Assembly (NCBI RefSeq): GCF_015277775.1
Contig: NZ_CP063849.1
Location: forward strand, 5,905,501 to 5,969,500
Direction: 5' to 3'
DNA length: 64,000 nt
DNA from: Paludibaculum fermentans
Lineage (GTDB): Bacteria; Acidobacteriota; Terriglobia; Bryobacterales; Bryobacteraceae
Positions 43,369 to 52,868 of this stretch are shown here, piece by piece (position 1 is the first letter of the stretch; each line of letters opens with the position of its first letter). The position numbers were made by a program, and so were the translations under genes. The notes under the pieces are model-generated. The model ran no database searches. It was not told the DNA's origin and saw only the letters and a list, made by a program, of their open reading frames with translations.

Positions 43369-46300
43369 CTACGGCACGCTCCAAATCCCCGTCTGCACCC
43401 AGCCCGTATCCCGCCGCAGCGCATCCATCGACCGCTGGAAGATCTTCTTACCCCCCGCCATCGGACTCTTCAAAACAAAGGGAGCCGAAATCACCAACTG
43501 CCCCGCATTATTCTGCACCGTAGTGCCCGCGGTATTGACCGAACAAGCCGTACTCTGCAGCACCGAAGAGCTCACCCCCGGCTTCACCGGACCCAGGAAA
43601 AACCCGACATCCCCGGAGTACATCCAAAGCCCATCCCCAGCCCGGTCGTAGTGTAGATAACAGAACGGCTGCCCGCCCCCATCCGTAGCCGCCGCCACCA
43701 GCAGTTGTACCCATCCGCCGGCACCGGCCGGCAGGCCCGACCCCTCGGAATAACTCGCGGCGAACGTTTGCGTCCCGCCACTCCCCAGGTTTGGACTCAC
43801 ACTGGCAGCTGGCAGCAGCACCGCCGTCGAATCCCACGACCCCTCCTCGATCCACCCCGAATCCAGGCCATTCACATCCTGGCTTCGCAGGTAAATCTTC
43901 CGCGTAGCCACCTGCTTGAACAACACTCGCGCATGTACCGTTAGGTTCGCGCCGCCCCCAGCCACGCTGGTGGCCTGCGTGTCCACGGCGCAGAACGAAT
44001 TCTGCAGCCGGTTCGAAGAGGTCCCGGCGGCCACCGGCCCCTCGAAGAACCCGCCATCACCATACAGCCACAGCCCCTTGCCCTGCACGTCGTAATGCAG
44101 GAAGCAGTAAGGCAACCCGCCCCCATCCGGAGCCGCCGCAAACAGCATCTGCACCCATTGCAGGCTGGTGTATCCCGCCGCCGCACGGAAACTCAGTTGG
44201 AATAGCCCACCTGCGCCGGTGCCGCTGGCCGGGGTGACGTCTGTCGGTGACGATACTACCGGCGGCTGTGGGGCAAACCCGCTCTGCACGGGGGTTTGAG
44301 TGGCCGCGACAACCGGATAAGCCAGCTGCCCGTATCCATTCCAGCCCCATCCGATGAGCCTTCCGTCGCGCTTCCAGGCCATGCTGTGCGAGAAGCCCGC
44401 GGCAACCGCCGCCACACCGTACAGACCCGGTACCTGCACAGGCCTGGCCGCGTTCACCAGACTCCCATCACCCACTTGGCCACTGTCGTTGCGGCCCCAA
44501 CCCCACACCGTACCGTCGGAGCGAAGTGTCAGCAGGTGGCCGCCCCCGCCCGAAATCGCCACAACGTCCGTCAGATCCACCACCCTGACAATGCCGAGAA
44601 TGGGGTAGGACTCCATCCCCCACCCAGCTCCCACATAGTTCTCGACACCCGGTCCCAACTGCTGGAACCGGTTGTTGCCCCACGTCCAAACGGTCCCATC
44701 CCGCTTCAGGGCCGCTCCGAAATCGTCCCCCGCGCTGATCGCCAGCACATTACTCAATCCCCTGACTTGCGCCGGAGTCCACCTGCTTGTGTAAGTGCCG
44801 TCTCCCAGTTGGCCTGTCCCGTTCTCGCCCCAGGCCCACACCGTGCCGTCACTCTTCAATGCCAGGCTGAACCAACCCCCTGCCGCTACGTCGATGACAT
44901 GATCGATGCCTGCCACCTGTGCCGGTGGAGCGTCGATACCCAGCGCGCCGTTTCCCAGCTCGCCTGCTGGGTTGGAGCCCCAGGCCCACACCGTGCCATC
45001 CGCCCGGATCGCCAGAGTGTGGGTATACCCAGTCGCGATCTTCGTTGCGTTGGTCAGGCCGGGCGCAACAACGGGATTGTAGGTTTGCATCGTCACGCCG
45101 CCCGGAAGGTTCAAGCCGCCCCACAACAGCCACGTCCGCACCAGCCCATCCCGCCCCAACGCCGCATTCAGATACCGCCTGGCCGAGACCCCCACCGTTT
45201 CCGTCACCCCGGGTACCTGGATCGGTGTCACGTTCTTCGTCGTAATCGACCCGAATGAATCACCCGCGGTCCAGACTGTTCCGTCGTCCCGTAGCATTAC
45301 CGTCTGCACCAGCCCGGCGCTCAGACGCTGTCCCAAATTCACAGGATTGGGAGCCGTGGCGCTGCACGGCGCTTCTGCATCCGGCGCAACGAATTGATCT
45401 GTAGTGGCCAGGTCGCTCCGCCCCAACTGGCCCTTCGCATTCGATCCCCAGCCCCTGACCAACCCGCTTTTCAGCAGAACAACAATATGCTTCTGCCCCA
45501 GTGCTACGCTCTCCACCTGCTCTGGAGCTGGCAGGCTCACCGGGGTATTCGAGTAAACTCCCGTATTCGTGTCGTAATCCCAATTCGACCCCCACGCCCA
45601 CAGGGTGCCGTCTGTCCTCACCACCGCCGTCAGGGTCTCTCCTCCGGCCACCTGGTGTACATTCGTGAAGTTCACCATCTGCAGCGGACTCAACTGCGGC
45701 TGTGCCGCCCCGGGCCCCAACTGCCCCATTCCGTTTTCCCCCCAGCCCCACACCGTGCCGTCCGTCTTCACCGCCAGGCTATGGAAATCACCCGCCGCCA
45801 GGGAAGCCGCCATTAGCCCCGCCACCTGCACCGGCGCATGCGCTTCCACATAGCCGCCCGTTCCCAGTTGCCCGTGGTCGTTGGCCCCCCACGCATATAC
45901 TGTTCCGTCGCTCTTCAACGCAAGGCTGTGCCGGACACCTGCCGCAACCGCCACAATGCCACTCAACCCGCTCACCTGCACCGGCCGGCTGCTCGTGTTG
46001 GTCGTGCCATCGCCTAGTTGACCCGAGTCGTTCGCGCCCCATGCCCAGACCGTTCCATCGTTCTTCAGCACGAGATCGTGCCTCTCGCCGGAGGTCACCG
46101 CCACCACCCCGCTCAAGCCCAGGACCATGTCCGGTGTCGCTCGGTAGTGGGGTTGCACCATGCCATTGCCGAGTGCGCCATACTCCCCGCTCCCCCAAGT
46201 CCACACCGTCGAGTCCTGCAGGACCGCGATCGCATGGGAACTGCTCAACGATAGCCCCGCCACTCCGCTCAGCACCGTACAACTCGGACGCATCCGCCGC

Positions 46301-47442
46301 ACCCCGCTGCCGTCTCCGATCGTGCCGGCTGTATTGCTGCCCCACGCTCGCACTTGGCCATCGCCCCTGATCGCCACGGACGTGTCCCTTCTGGCCGACA
46401 CCTGCATGAATACCGAGGTTGCCGCTCGCCCCGCCCTCGTCGCGGCGCGGCTCATTAGGCCCGCCTCCAGGCCGCTGCCTTGCCGCGCGGAACCTGTCTC
46501 CCGGGCGTCTCCGCTGGAGGCTCCCTCCAGTCCGCTGATCACCGCCACCGCCCAACCCGCCGCCACATCCACCGCCGAGCCATCCAACGCGAACGTCCGC
46601 TCGGCCCGGCCTGCCCTCATCCGCAGTACACCACTCGCTGCATCCACAGTAATCCCCAACCACTCCGCCGACAACCGAGGCCCAGACGACATGAGCCCTA
46701 AGGCCAACCCGCGCTCCGTCTCACTCAACATCCGCGGAGCCCCTGCCGCATTCTCCACCCCACGCCCCCAAACCCAAATCCGCCCCTGCCCATCCAGCGC
46801 ATACCCGAGGCCGAGCCGCACAGCCACCGCCCGCACATCACTCAGCCCATCGACGCGCACGGGTTCTGTGACCAGCTTCCTCGCGTCCGTCCAGGCGATG
46901 CCGTTCCAGTTCGAGCCGAAAGCCCAAACGGATCCATCGCTCTTCAGCGCACCCGTAAACAACGTGCCCGCCGCGATCATCGAAACATCGCGCAGCCCCG
47001 GCACCACAGCCGGCCGCAACCGGTTCACCAGCGACCCATCGCCCAACTGTCCTTCTGTATTCGCGCCCCAGGTCCAAACCGTCCCGTCGCTCTGCAAAGC
47101 AACGGAATGCTGAGCCCCCGCAGCAATCGCAGTGATCTCGGAAATCCCGGGAACCTCAATAAATCCGGCCCTGGCAGCGCGATCGCCCGTTCCCAGTTGC
47201 CCATGCAGGTTCTGCCCCCAACCCCAAACCCGGCCCAGCGAAGTCAGAACAAGGACATGTCCGCCTGTTTCGGGCACGGCCACACGCCGCGCGCCTTCAA
47301 TTTCACCAAGGGTTCGGAACGAATAGGGCGCGGAACCCTGCGCCTGCTGTTCCAGGAGATAAATCCGTTCAGCGCCACAAACCGGAGCCGCCACACACAC
47401 CCACGCGGCGGCAATTCCAATAGCTGACCGATACATCGACAT
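43369..47442 (-). CDS. Large secreted RCC1-repeat protein
   Basis: 1357 aa with a signal peptide (MSMYRSAIGIAAAWVCVAAPVCG). Three RCC1 repeats (GGHVLVLTSLGRVWGWGQN; GAQHSVALQSDGTVWTWGAN; and one more) precede a non-repeat segment of about 150 residues (residues near 210-360). About twelve further repeats follow, each with the [A]-D-G-T-V-[W]-A-W-G core, forming probably two seven-bladed propellers. Two related C-terminal domains share FCYLHYD or YCFLHYD, GLWMY or GLWLY, FFxGPV and SGWxxxGxW. RCC1 propellers bind proteins or chromatin in eukaryotes; here an extracellular binding role is inferred. A tandem paralogue lies downstream. Confidence 0.9.
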   Translation of the reverse strand: MSMYRSAIGIAAAWVCVAAPVCGAERIYLLEQQAQGSAPYSFRTLGEIEGARRVAVPETGGHVLVLTSLGRVWGWGQNLHGQLGTGDRAARAGFIEVPGISEITAIAAGAQHSVALQSDGTVWTWGANTEGQLGDGSLVNRLRPAVVPGLRDVSMIAAGTLFTGALKSDGSVWAFGSNWNGIAWTDARKLVTEPVRVDGLSDVRAVAVRLGLGYALDGQGRIWVWGRGVENAAGAPRMLSETERGLALGLMSSGPRLSAEWLGITVDAASGVLRMRAGRAERTFALDGSAVDVAAGWAVAVISGLEGASSGDARETGSARQGSGLEAGLMSRAATRAGRAATSVFMQVSARRDTSVAIRGDGQVRAWGSNTAGTIGDGSGVRRMRPSCTVLSGVAGLSLSSSHAIAVLQDSTVWTWGSGEYGALGNGMVQPHYRATPDMVLGLSGVVAVTSGERHDLVLKNDGTVWAWGANDSGQLGDGTTNTSSRPVQVSGLSGIVAVAAGVRHSLALKSDGTVYAWGANDHGQLGTGGYVEAHAPVQVAGLMAASLAAGDFHSLAVKTDGTVWGWGENGMGQLGPGAAQPQLSPLQMVNFTNVHQVAGGETLTAVVRTDGTLWAWGSNWDYDTNTGVYSNTPVSLPAPEQVESVALGQKHIVVLLKSGLVRGWGSNAKGQLGRSDLATTDQFVAPDAEAPCSATAPNPVNLGQRLSAGLVQTVMLRDDGTVWTAGDSFGSITTKNVTPIQVPGVTETVGVSARRYLNAALGRDGLVRTWLLWGGLNLPGGVTMQTYNPVVAPGLTNATKIATGYTHTLAIRADGTVWAWGSNPAGELGNGALGIDAPPAQVAGIDHVIDVAAGGWFSLALKSDGTVWAWGENGTGQLGDGTYTSRWTPAQVRGLSNVLAISAGDDFGAALKRDGTVWTWGNNRFQQLGPGVENYVGAGWGMESYPILGIVRVVDLTDVVAISGGGGHLLTLRSDGTVWGWGRNDSGQVGDGSLVNAARPVQVPGLYGVAAVAAGFSHSMAWKRDGRLIGWGWNGYGQLAYPVVAATQTPVQSGFAPQPPVVSSPTDVTPASGTGAGGLFQLSFRAAAGYTSLQWVQMLFAAAPDGGGLPYCFLHYDVQGKGLWLYGDGGFFEGPVAAGTSSNRLQNSFCAVDTQATSVAGGGANLTVHARVLFKQVATRKIYLRSQDVNGLDSGWIEEGSWDSTAVLLPAASVSPNLGSGGTQTFAASYSEGSGLPAGAGGWVQLLVAAATDGGGQPFCYLHYDRAGDGLWMYSGDVGFFLGPVKPGVSSSVLQSTACSVNTAGTTVQNNAGQLVISAPFVLKSPMAGGKKIFQRSMDALRRDTGWVQTGIWSVP

Positions 47443-47525
47443 GTGGACCTTCCTAATTCACCGAGGCAGGCGAGAATACGCCTACAAAAGGAAGGCTAAT
47501 TCTACCAGACACCCACACCACTAAA

Positions 47526-49819
47526 TCAACGGCTGGCGACACCCCAACTCTTATTCGGCTGGGCTCCCAACTCCACTTCCAGCACGCCCCCGGCAATGAC
47601 TTCCTTGTGCGTCACCCAGAACCGCCCCGTCAGCGGCTTGCCGTTCAGCTTCGTCGACTGGATATACACATTGCCCGGTTTCGCATTCCGAGCCACTACC
47701 GTGAACGTCTTTCCGGGATAGAACTTCGGATCCAACTGGAACGTAACCCGCTCAAACAAAGGGCTGGTGATCTCATACCGGGGCTCGGCTTCCGCGCCGC
47801 CCTGGACATCAAACAACCCCGCCGCCATCAGCACCCCCAGCGCCCCCATCTGCCCCTGGTCCTCGTCCCCGTTGTATCCGCCGTTCGGCGTGGCGTTCCC
47901 AAAGACTTCCTCTTTCACCCGCCGCACCCAATACTGCGTCAGCCACGGAGCCCCCGCATAACTGAACAAATGCGCCATGTGGCAAGCCGGCTGATTCTCA
48001 TAATCCACCCAGTTCTCCCCATGCTTTCCATGCGGAGTAATAAACCGCGCCGGCGCCGCTCTCTCGAATTGTCCCTGCAGCTTTTCGATGAACTTTTGGC
48101 GTCCGCCCAACGCCTCGATCAGGCCCGGAATATCCTGCATGACGTAGTAGGTATAAATCGCCGCATTGCTCTCCACAAATCCACGGCAAGTCGACCCCTC
48201 GCACGTCGGCGCAAACGGCTCCAGCCACGACCCGTCCATGTTCTTCGGCCGGATCCACCCCGTCGATTTGTCGAACAGATTTCGCCAGTTTTCAGACCGC
48301 TTCTGGAACAGCGCCGCATCGTCCTTCTTCCCCAGCGCCTCGGCAAACCGGGCCAGCGTCCAATCCTGATAGGCATACTCCAAGGTCTGCGCGGCGCCCT
48401 CACGATGCCCGCCTGTTCCGAAGTTGCCCAGCGGCACGTAACCCCTTTCGACGTAATACTTCATGCCGCCGCCTTCGGCCTTGGGACCCGGTTCATACCC
48501 CGCGTGATCGCGAATCCCGCCCGGAAACGCGTTCTTCTTTGACCCCTCATAGGCAGCCTTCACGTCGAAATTGCGGATGCCCTTCTGGTACGCCGCCGCG
48601 ATCAGCGGCACCGCCTGGTCACCTATCATCACGAAGGTGTAGTTGCCGCCGCTGGGCCCCGCGCAATCATGCCGCCGTTGGTATAGTAATCGACCAGCGA
48701 CTGCGTCATGTCGCCCATCAGCTTCGGGTAAGCGATAGACCACAGGACATTTAGCGTCCACTGCGAACCCCAGAAGGCGTCGGAATTGTAGGTACTGCGC
48801 AGCGGCTGGCCCTTCGCATCCAGTTCCACCTGGCGCACCACCGGCTTGTCCCCGGTGTTGTCGATGTACTTGCCGTTCACGTCGCTGAACGTCCGCCGGC
48901 CCAGCAGAGAATGCCACAGATCGGTGTAAAACTTCGTGCGCTGCGCCGGGGTGCCGCCCGTGATCGACACCTTGCCAAGCCATTCATTCCATTCCTGTTT
49001 GGACTCCCGCACCACCCGCTCGAAGTCCCAGTGCGGCAGCTCCGCAGCCAGGTTCAGGCGGGCCTGCTCCTCGCTCACGTACGAGATCGCCACCTTCATC
49101 TGGACTTGGCCCGGCTGCGCGAACTTATAGTGAACATAGGCGCTTCCGCCCTTGCTCCAGTCGCCATAGCCGTCAAACGCCTTGTCCAACTGGACGACGA
49201 AGTACACGGTGACTGTCTTCTTGCGGCGGATCGTCGGCGCCAGAACGGTGTAGCCCGCCAACTCCCGGTCGCTCACGCGGCGGATCTTGGCGTCCGGCGG
49301 AGCGTCCATCATGGCCAGCTTGGCCGCCGTATCTATATAGATATAGGCGTCTTGTGCCGCCGGGAAGGTGTAGCGGTGCAGCCCCACACGCTTCGTCGAC
49401 GTCAGCTCCGCCGTGATTTTGTAGTCCTCGAGATAGACCTTGTGGTAGCCCGCTTTCGCGACTTCTTTGTCGTGGCTGAAGGCCGATTTGTAGGCCTCAT
49501 AGCCAGCCGGCCCCTTCAGCTCACCGGTCGCGGGCATCACCGGAACAGCCGCGAGCTGCCAGTCATGCACATGGCTGAAGCACCGTATGTACTTCTCTCC
49601 GTAGAGGTAACCGGCATTCCAGTCGCCGTCGACCCCGGTGTCCGGACTCAGGTTCACCATCCCGAACGGGCGGCTGGCGGAGGAAAAGAAGAACCAGCGG
49701 GACTTGTGCGTGTCGATGAGCGGGTTGACCTCATCGGCGGGCGTCACCTGCGCACGGCAATCCGCCGCGGCGCCGATCAACAGGGCGGCAGCCGCCGCGC
49801 GGACACACTTGCTGAACAC
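47526..49819 (-). pseudogene. GH92-family glycosidase gene with a frameshift
   Basis: Reads as one gene for a secreted family 92 glycoside hydrolase (exo-alpha-mannosidase type), about 764 aa if repaired. The first part (ATG 49819, leader MFSKCVRAAAAALLIGAAA) holds FGMVNLSPDTG and GYLYGEKYIRCFSHVH, as expected of GH92. The frame breaks at 48654-48660 (a GGGCCCC run), where a missing base destroys GMIARGPSGGNYTFVMIGD. The remainder (to stop 47526) contains GGYNGDEDQGQMGALGVL, the catalytic-region motif, and a beta-sandwich end. It is next to purN on the same strand with 3 bases between. Real inactivation or sequencing error cannot be told apart. Confidence 0.8.
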
Positions 49820-49822
49820 TGC

Positions 49823-50425
49823 TTAGTCCTTTCGAATCACACGCCTGCCCTCGACGCGGTAGGCTCCGCTGAGGATCAGGGCGATGGCTTCGCTGAAGAT
49901 TTTGTGCTCTTCCACCAGGATCCGGGCGGCCAGGGTATCGGCCGTATCTCCATCTAAAACAGGCACTACGGCCTGCGCCACGATGGGGCCGGTGTCCAGC
50001 CCGGCATCCACGAAGTGCACGGTGCAGCCGGAAAATTTGACCCCGTAGTCCAGGGCTTGCTGCTGCACATGCAGCCCGGGAAAGGACGGCAACAGCGACG
50101 GGTGGATGTTGAGAATCCGGTCGCGGTAAGCCTCCAACAGCGGAGTCCCCACGCGCCGCATGAAGCCTGCCAGGATGATCAGGTCGATGCCCAGCGGAGC
50201 CAGTTGCTCCACCACCATGGCCGCGTAGGTATCGGTATCGATGCCTTTCGACGGCAGCGAAATGGCCGGTAAGCCCAGTGTTTCCGCCGTTTCCAGGGCC
50301 TTGGCCGACGGCACATTCGCCACCACGGCGGCGATCTCCGCCTGCAGCTTCCCTGCGCGGATCTGGCGCGCGATGGCCTCGAAGTTCGAGCCGCGGCCCG
50401 ATACCAGAATCGCCAGCTTCTTCAC
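49823..50425 (-). CDS. purN: Phosphoribosylglycinamide formyltransferase
   Basis: Purine synthesis enzyme transferring a formyl group from 10-formyltetrahydrofolate to GAR, 200 aa. Motifs: substrate loop LAILVSGRGSNFEAIA (N-terminus), catalytic NIHPSLLPSFPG (Asn, His), and VDAGLDTGPIVAQ. The start overlaps the stop of purM by 4 bases (ATGA), the usual purMN order. The downstream GH92 gene follows by 3 bases on the same strand but is unrelated in function. Formyltetrahydrofolate-handling purU occurs at 60968. Confidence 0.95.
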   Translation of the reverse strand: MKKLAILVSGRGSNFEAIARQIRAGKLQAEIAAVVANVPSAKALETAETLGLPAISLPSKGIDTDTYAAMVVEQLAPLGIDLIILAGFMRRVGTPLLEAYRDRILNIHPSLLPSFPGLHVQQQALDYGVKFSGCTVHFVDAGLDTGPIVAQAVVPVLDGDTADTLAARILVEEHKIFSEAIALILSGAYRVEGRRVIRKD

Positions 50426-51465
50426 TTGTAGATCACTCGTCCCTTGCCGCGCGGCTGAGCGATGATCTTGCCGATCTCGTAGTAAGGCTCCTTCATGTGC
50501 TTCAACAGGCGGGTCGCCTTGGCGGCTTTCTTCTGTGGAATCACGAGGATCATGCCGATGCCGAGGTTGAACGTCCGGCGGTAGTCGTCGTCCGGCACGT
50601 TGCCCAGGCGGCGCAGCAGTTCAAACACGGGCAGCACCGGCCACGAACCGAGCTTCACTTCGGCCGCCATGCCCTTGGGCAGTACGCGCGGCGTGTTGTC
50701 CGTGATGCCACCGCCGGTGATGTGCGCGGCCGCCGCAAGCAGGTTTGCTTTCAACAGCTTCTGGATGGGCTTGAGGTAGCTGCGGTGCACCTTCAAGAGC
50801 TCATCGGCCAGGGTGCAGTCCAGTTCCGGCAGGAAGGTCTTGGGTGTGTATTTGCCCACTTCGAACAGCAGCTTGCGGGCCAGCGAATAGCCATTTGTAT
50901 GCAGCCCCGTCGAGGGCAGCCCCAGCAGCAGGTCGCCGGGCTGTACAGTCTTGCCCGTCAACAACTTGGCCTGTTCAGCCGCGCCGACAATGAAGCCTGC
51001 CAGGTCGTACTCGCCAGGCTGGTAGAGGCCCGGCATCTCGGCCGTTTCGCCGCCGATCAGCGCGCAGCCGTTCTCCTGGCAGGCCTTGCCCAACCCGGTC
51101 CCGATCTGGCCCGCCACCTCGGCTTCCAGCTTGCCGACGGCGAAGTAGTCCAGGAAAAACAACGGCATAGCGCCCTGCACGGCGATGTCGTTGACGCAGT
51201 GGTTCACCAGATCCTGGCCCACCGTGTCGTGCCGGCCGGTCATGAAGGCGACTTTGATCTTGGTGCCTACCCCATCGGCTGAGGAGATCAATACGGGGCG
51301 CTTGTAACCTGCCAGGCGGTACATCGCGCCAAAACTACCGATATCCGTCAGCACGCCTCTCGTAAAGGTCTTCTTTGCAGCTACCTTGATGTAGCCGACA
51401 GCACGGTCCGCCTCGTCAATGTTGACGCCGGCGTCTTGGTAGCGGATGGTTTTCTTAGTAGGCAT
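50422..51465 (-). CDS. purM: Phosphoribosylformylglycinamidine cyclo-ligase (AIR synthetase)
   Basis: Purine synthesis step making AIR from FGAM with ATP, 347 aa, the normal length. Family motifs: YQDAGVNIDEADRAV at the start, SADGVGTKIKVAFMTGRHDTVG (in part), GGETAEMPG, and HITGGGITDNTPRVLP. It is translationally coupled to purN and divergent from the amidohydrolase genes across 35 bases, which include TAAAAT (51482-51487), a possible forward -10 box. Confidence 0.95.
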   Translation of the reverse strand: MPTKKTIRYQDAGVNIDEADRAVGYIKVAAKKTFTRGVLTDIGSFGAMYRLAGYKRPVLISSADGVGTKIKVAFMTGRHDTVGQDLVNHCVNDIAVQGAMPLFFLDYFAVGKLEAEVAGQIGTGLGKACQENGCALIGGETAEMPGLYQPGEYDLAGFIVGAAEQAKLLTGKTVQPGDLLLGLPSTGLHTNGYSLARKLLFEVGKYTPKTFLPELDCTLADELLKVHRSYLKPIQKLLKANLLAAAAHITGGGITDNTPRVLPKGMAAEVKLGSWPVLPVFELLRRLGNVPDDDYRRTFNLGIGMILVIPQKKAAKATRLLKHMKEPYYEIGKIIAQPRGKGRVIYK

Positions 51466-51500
51466 CGCTGAAGTACCAGTCTAAAATACAGGGATTCTCC

Positions 51501-52865
51501 ATGCGCCAAAGAATATTTGTCCTCACTCTATTGGCCTGCGCGTTCATACCGTTGCAGGCCGAGGTTCCCTCCTTAGTGGCGATCCAGGACGCCCGCATCG
51601 TCACAGTCAGTGGAGCCGTGATCGAGAAGGGGACTGTCGTTTTAAAAGACGGCATCATCGCCGATGTGGGCCCCAACGCAGCCGTTCCGGCTGGGGCCTG
51701 GGTGGTTGATGGCAAAGGACTTACTGTCTATCCGGGCCTGATCGACGCCTTCAGTACGTGGGGCCTTCCGGAAGCTCCGGCAGCCGCTCCGGCCGCCGGC
51801 GGACGCGGCACCCAGGCTGCTGCGGCACCCGGACAGGCCGCTCCGCCCAGGTCTCGGGGTCCGGAAGACCGGCCCGGCACCAACAGTTGGGTGATGGCCG
51901 CCGATCTCGTTAAAAATACTGAACGCCGCGTGGATCTCGCTCACAGCGCCGGATTCACGACTGCGGTCACCTTCCCCCGTCAGGGGTTGGTGGGCGGACA
52001 CGGCGCGATCGTGAACCTGGGCGGCGAGACGCCCGGAGCCATGATCGTGGAGCCCGACGCCGGCCTCTATATGTCCACAACCCCTTCAGGCTATTTGGGT
52101 TACCCGAATTCGCTGATGGGCGTGCTGGCGTACTTCCGGCAGCTCTGGATCGACGCGAACTACTACAAGATGGCCAAGGAGATGTACGCCAAGTCGCGGC
52201 AGACGATCCCTCGTCCCGCTTATGACCGTGCCCTGGAGGGCGTCCTGAGCTCGCGGCGCCTGCTGTTGCCCGCCGCCGGACCGGTCCAGATGGAGCGTAT
52301 GGTCAAGCTGGGCAAGGAGTTACAGACTCCAGTGGTGCTCTGGGGTGTGACCGAAGGCTACCGCATGGCCGACGAACTGAAGAAGTCGGGCACTCCGGTG
52401 GTGCTGAATGTGAAGTGGCCCACCCGTGAACGCGATCGCGATCCGGATCTGATTGACACGATGAAGGTTCTGGAGCACCGGGACAAGGCTCCGACGGCTC
52501 CGGCTGTTCTGGCCAAGGCCGGCGTGAAGTTCGCTGTCTCGTCCGACGGGATGGAGTCCCCCAAGGATGTCCTGAAGGCCCTCAAGAAATCGATCGACCT
52601 GGGGCTGTCCAAGGAAGCGGCGATCCGCGCGCTGACCCTGAGTGCCGCCGAGATCTACGGCGTCGATCAGCGGATGGGGTCGATCGACAAAGGGAAGATG
52701 GCCAACCTCGTCGTGGTCAAAGGTGACCTGTTCGACGAAAGGTTGACGATAGCAATGATTTTTGTTGACGGAGTCAAGTATTTACCACCGCCAGATCCAC
52801 CGCAAACACCGGGCGGAAACGGTCCCGGCAACCGTCCGTCGACCGTAGATCAGGAGGAGAACTAG
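51501..52865 (+). CDS. Exported amidohydrolase-family protein lacking the HxH motif
   Basis: 454 aa with signal peptide MRQRIFVLTLLACAFIPLQA. The amidohydrolase frame is clear: the opening beta-sandwich GAVIEKGTVVLKDGIIADVG, the C-terminal IRALTLSAAEIYGVDQRMGSIDKGKMANLVVVKGD (in part). However, the entry of the barrel reads YPGLIDAFSTWG where active enzymes have DxHxH, so the metal pair is lost. A Pro/Ala/Gly-rich insert follows. It is the first of three tandem genes; probably a non-catalytic partner or one with a changed mechanism. The next gene starts 3 bases after the stop. Confidence 0.85.
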   Translation: MRQRIFVLTLLACAFIPLQAEVPSLVAIQDARIVTVSGAVIEKGTVVLKDGIIADVGPNAAVPAGAWVVDGKGLTVYPGLIDAFSTWGLPEAPAAAPAAGGRGTQAAAAPGQAAPPRSRGPEDRPGTNSWVMAADLVKNTERRVDLAHSAGFTTAVTFPRQGLVGGHGAIVNLGGETPGAMIVEPDAGLYMSTTPSGYLGYPNSLMGVLAYFRQLWIDANYYKMAKEMYAKSRQTIPRPAYDRALEGVLSSRRLLLPAAGPVQMERMVKLGKELQTPVVLWGVTEGYRMADELKKSGTPVVLNVKWPTRERDRDPDLIDTMKVLEHRDKAPTAPAVLAKAGVKFAVSSDGMESPKDVLKALKKSIDLGLSKEAAIRALTLSAAEIYGVDQRMGSIDKGKMANLVVVKGDLFDERLTIAMIFVDGVKYLPPPDPPQTPGGNGPGNRPSTVDQEEN

Positions 52866-52868
52866 ACC

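Noticed and set aside
39094-43424. Three separate RCC1 genes in overlapping frames
   Set aside because: Repair of two single bases joins them into one continuous protein matching its neighbour paralogue end to end.
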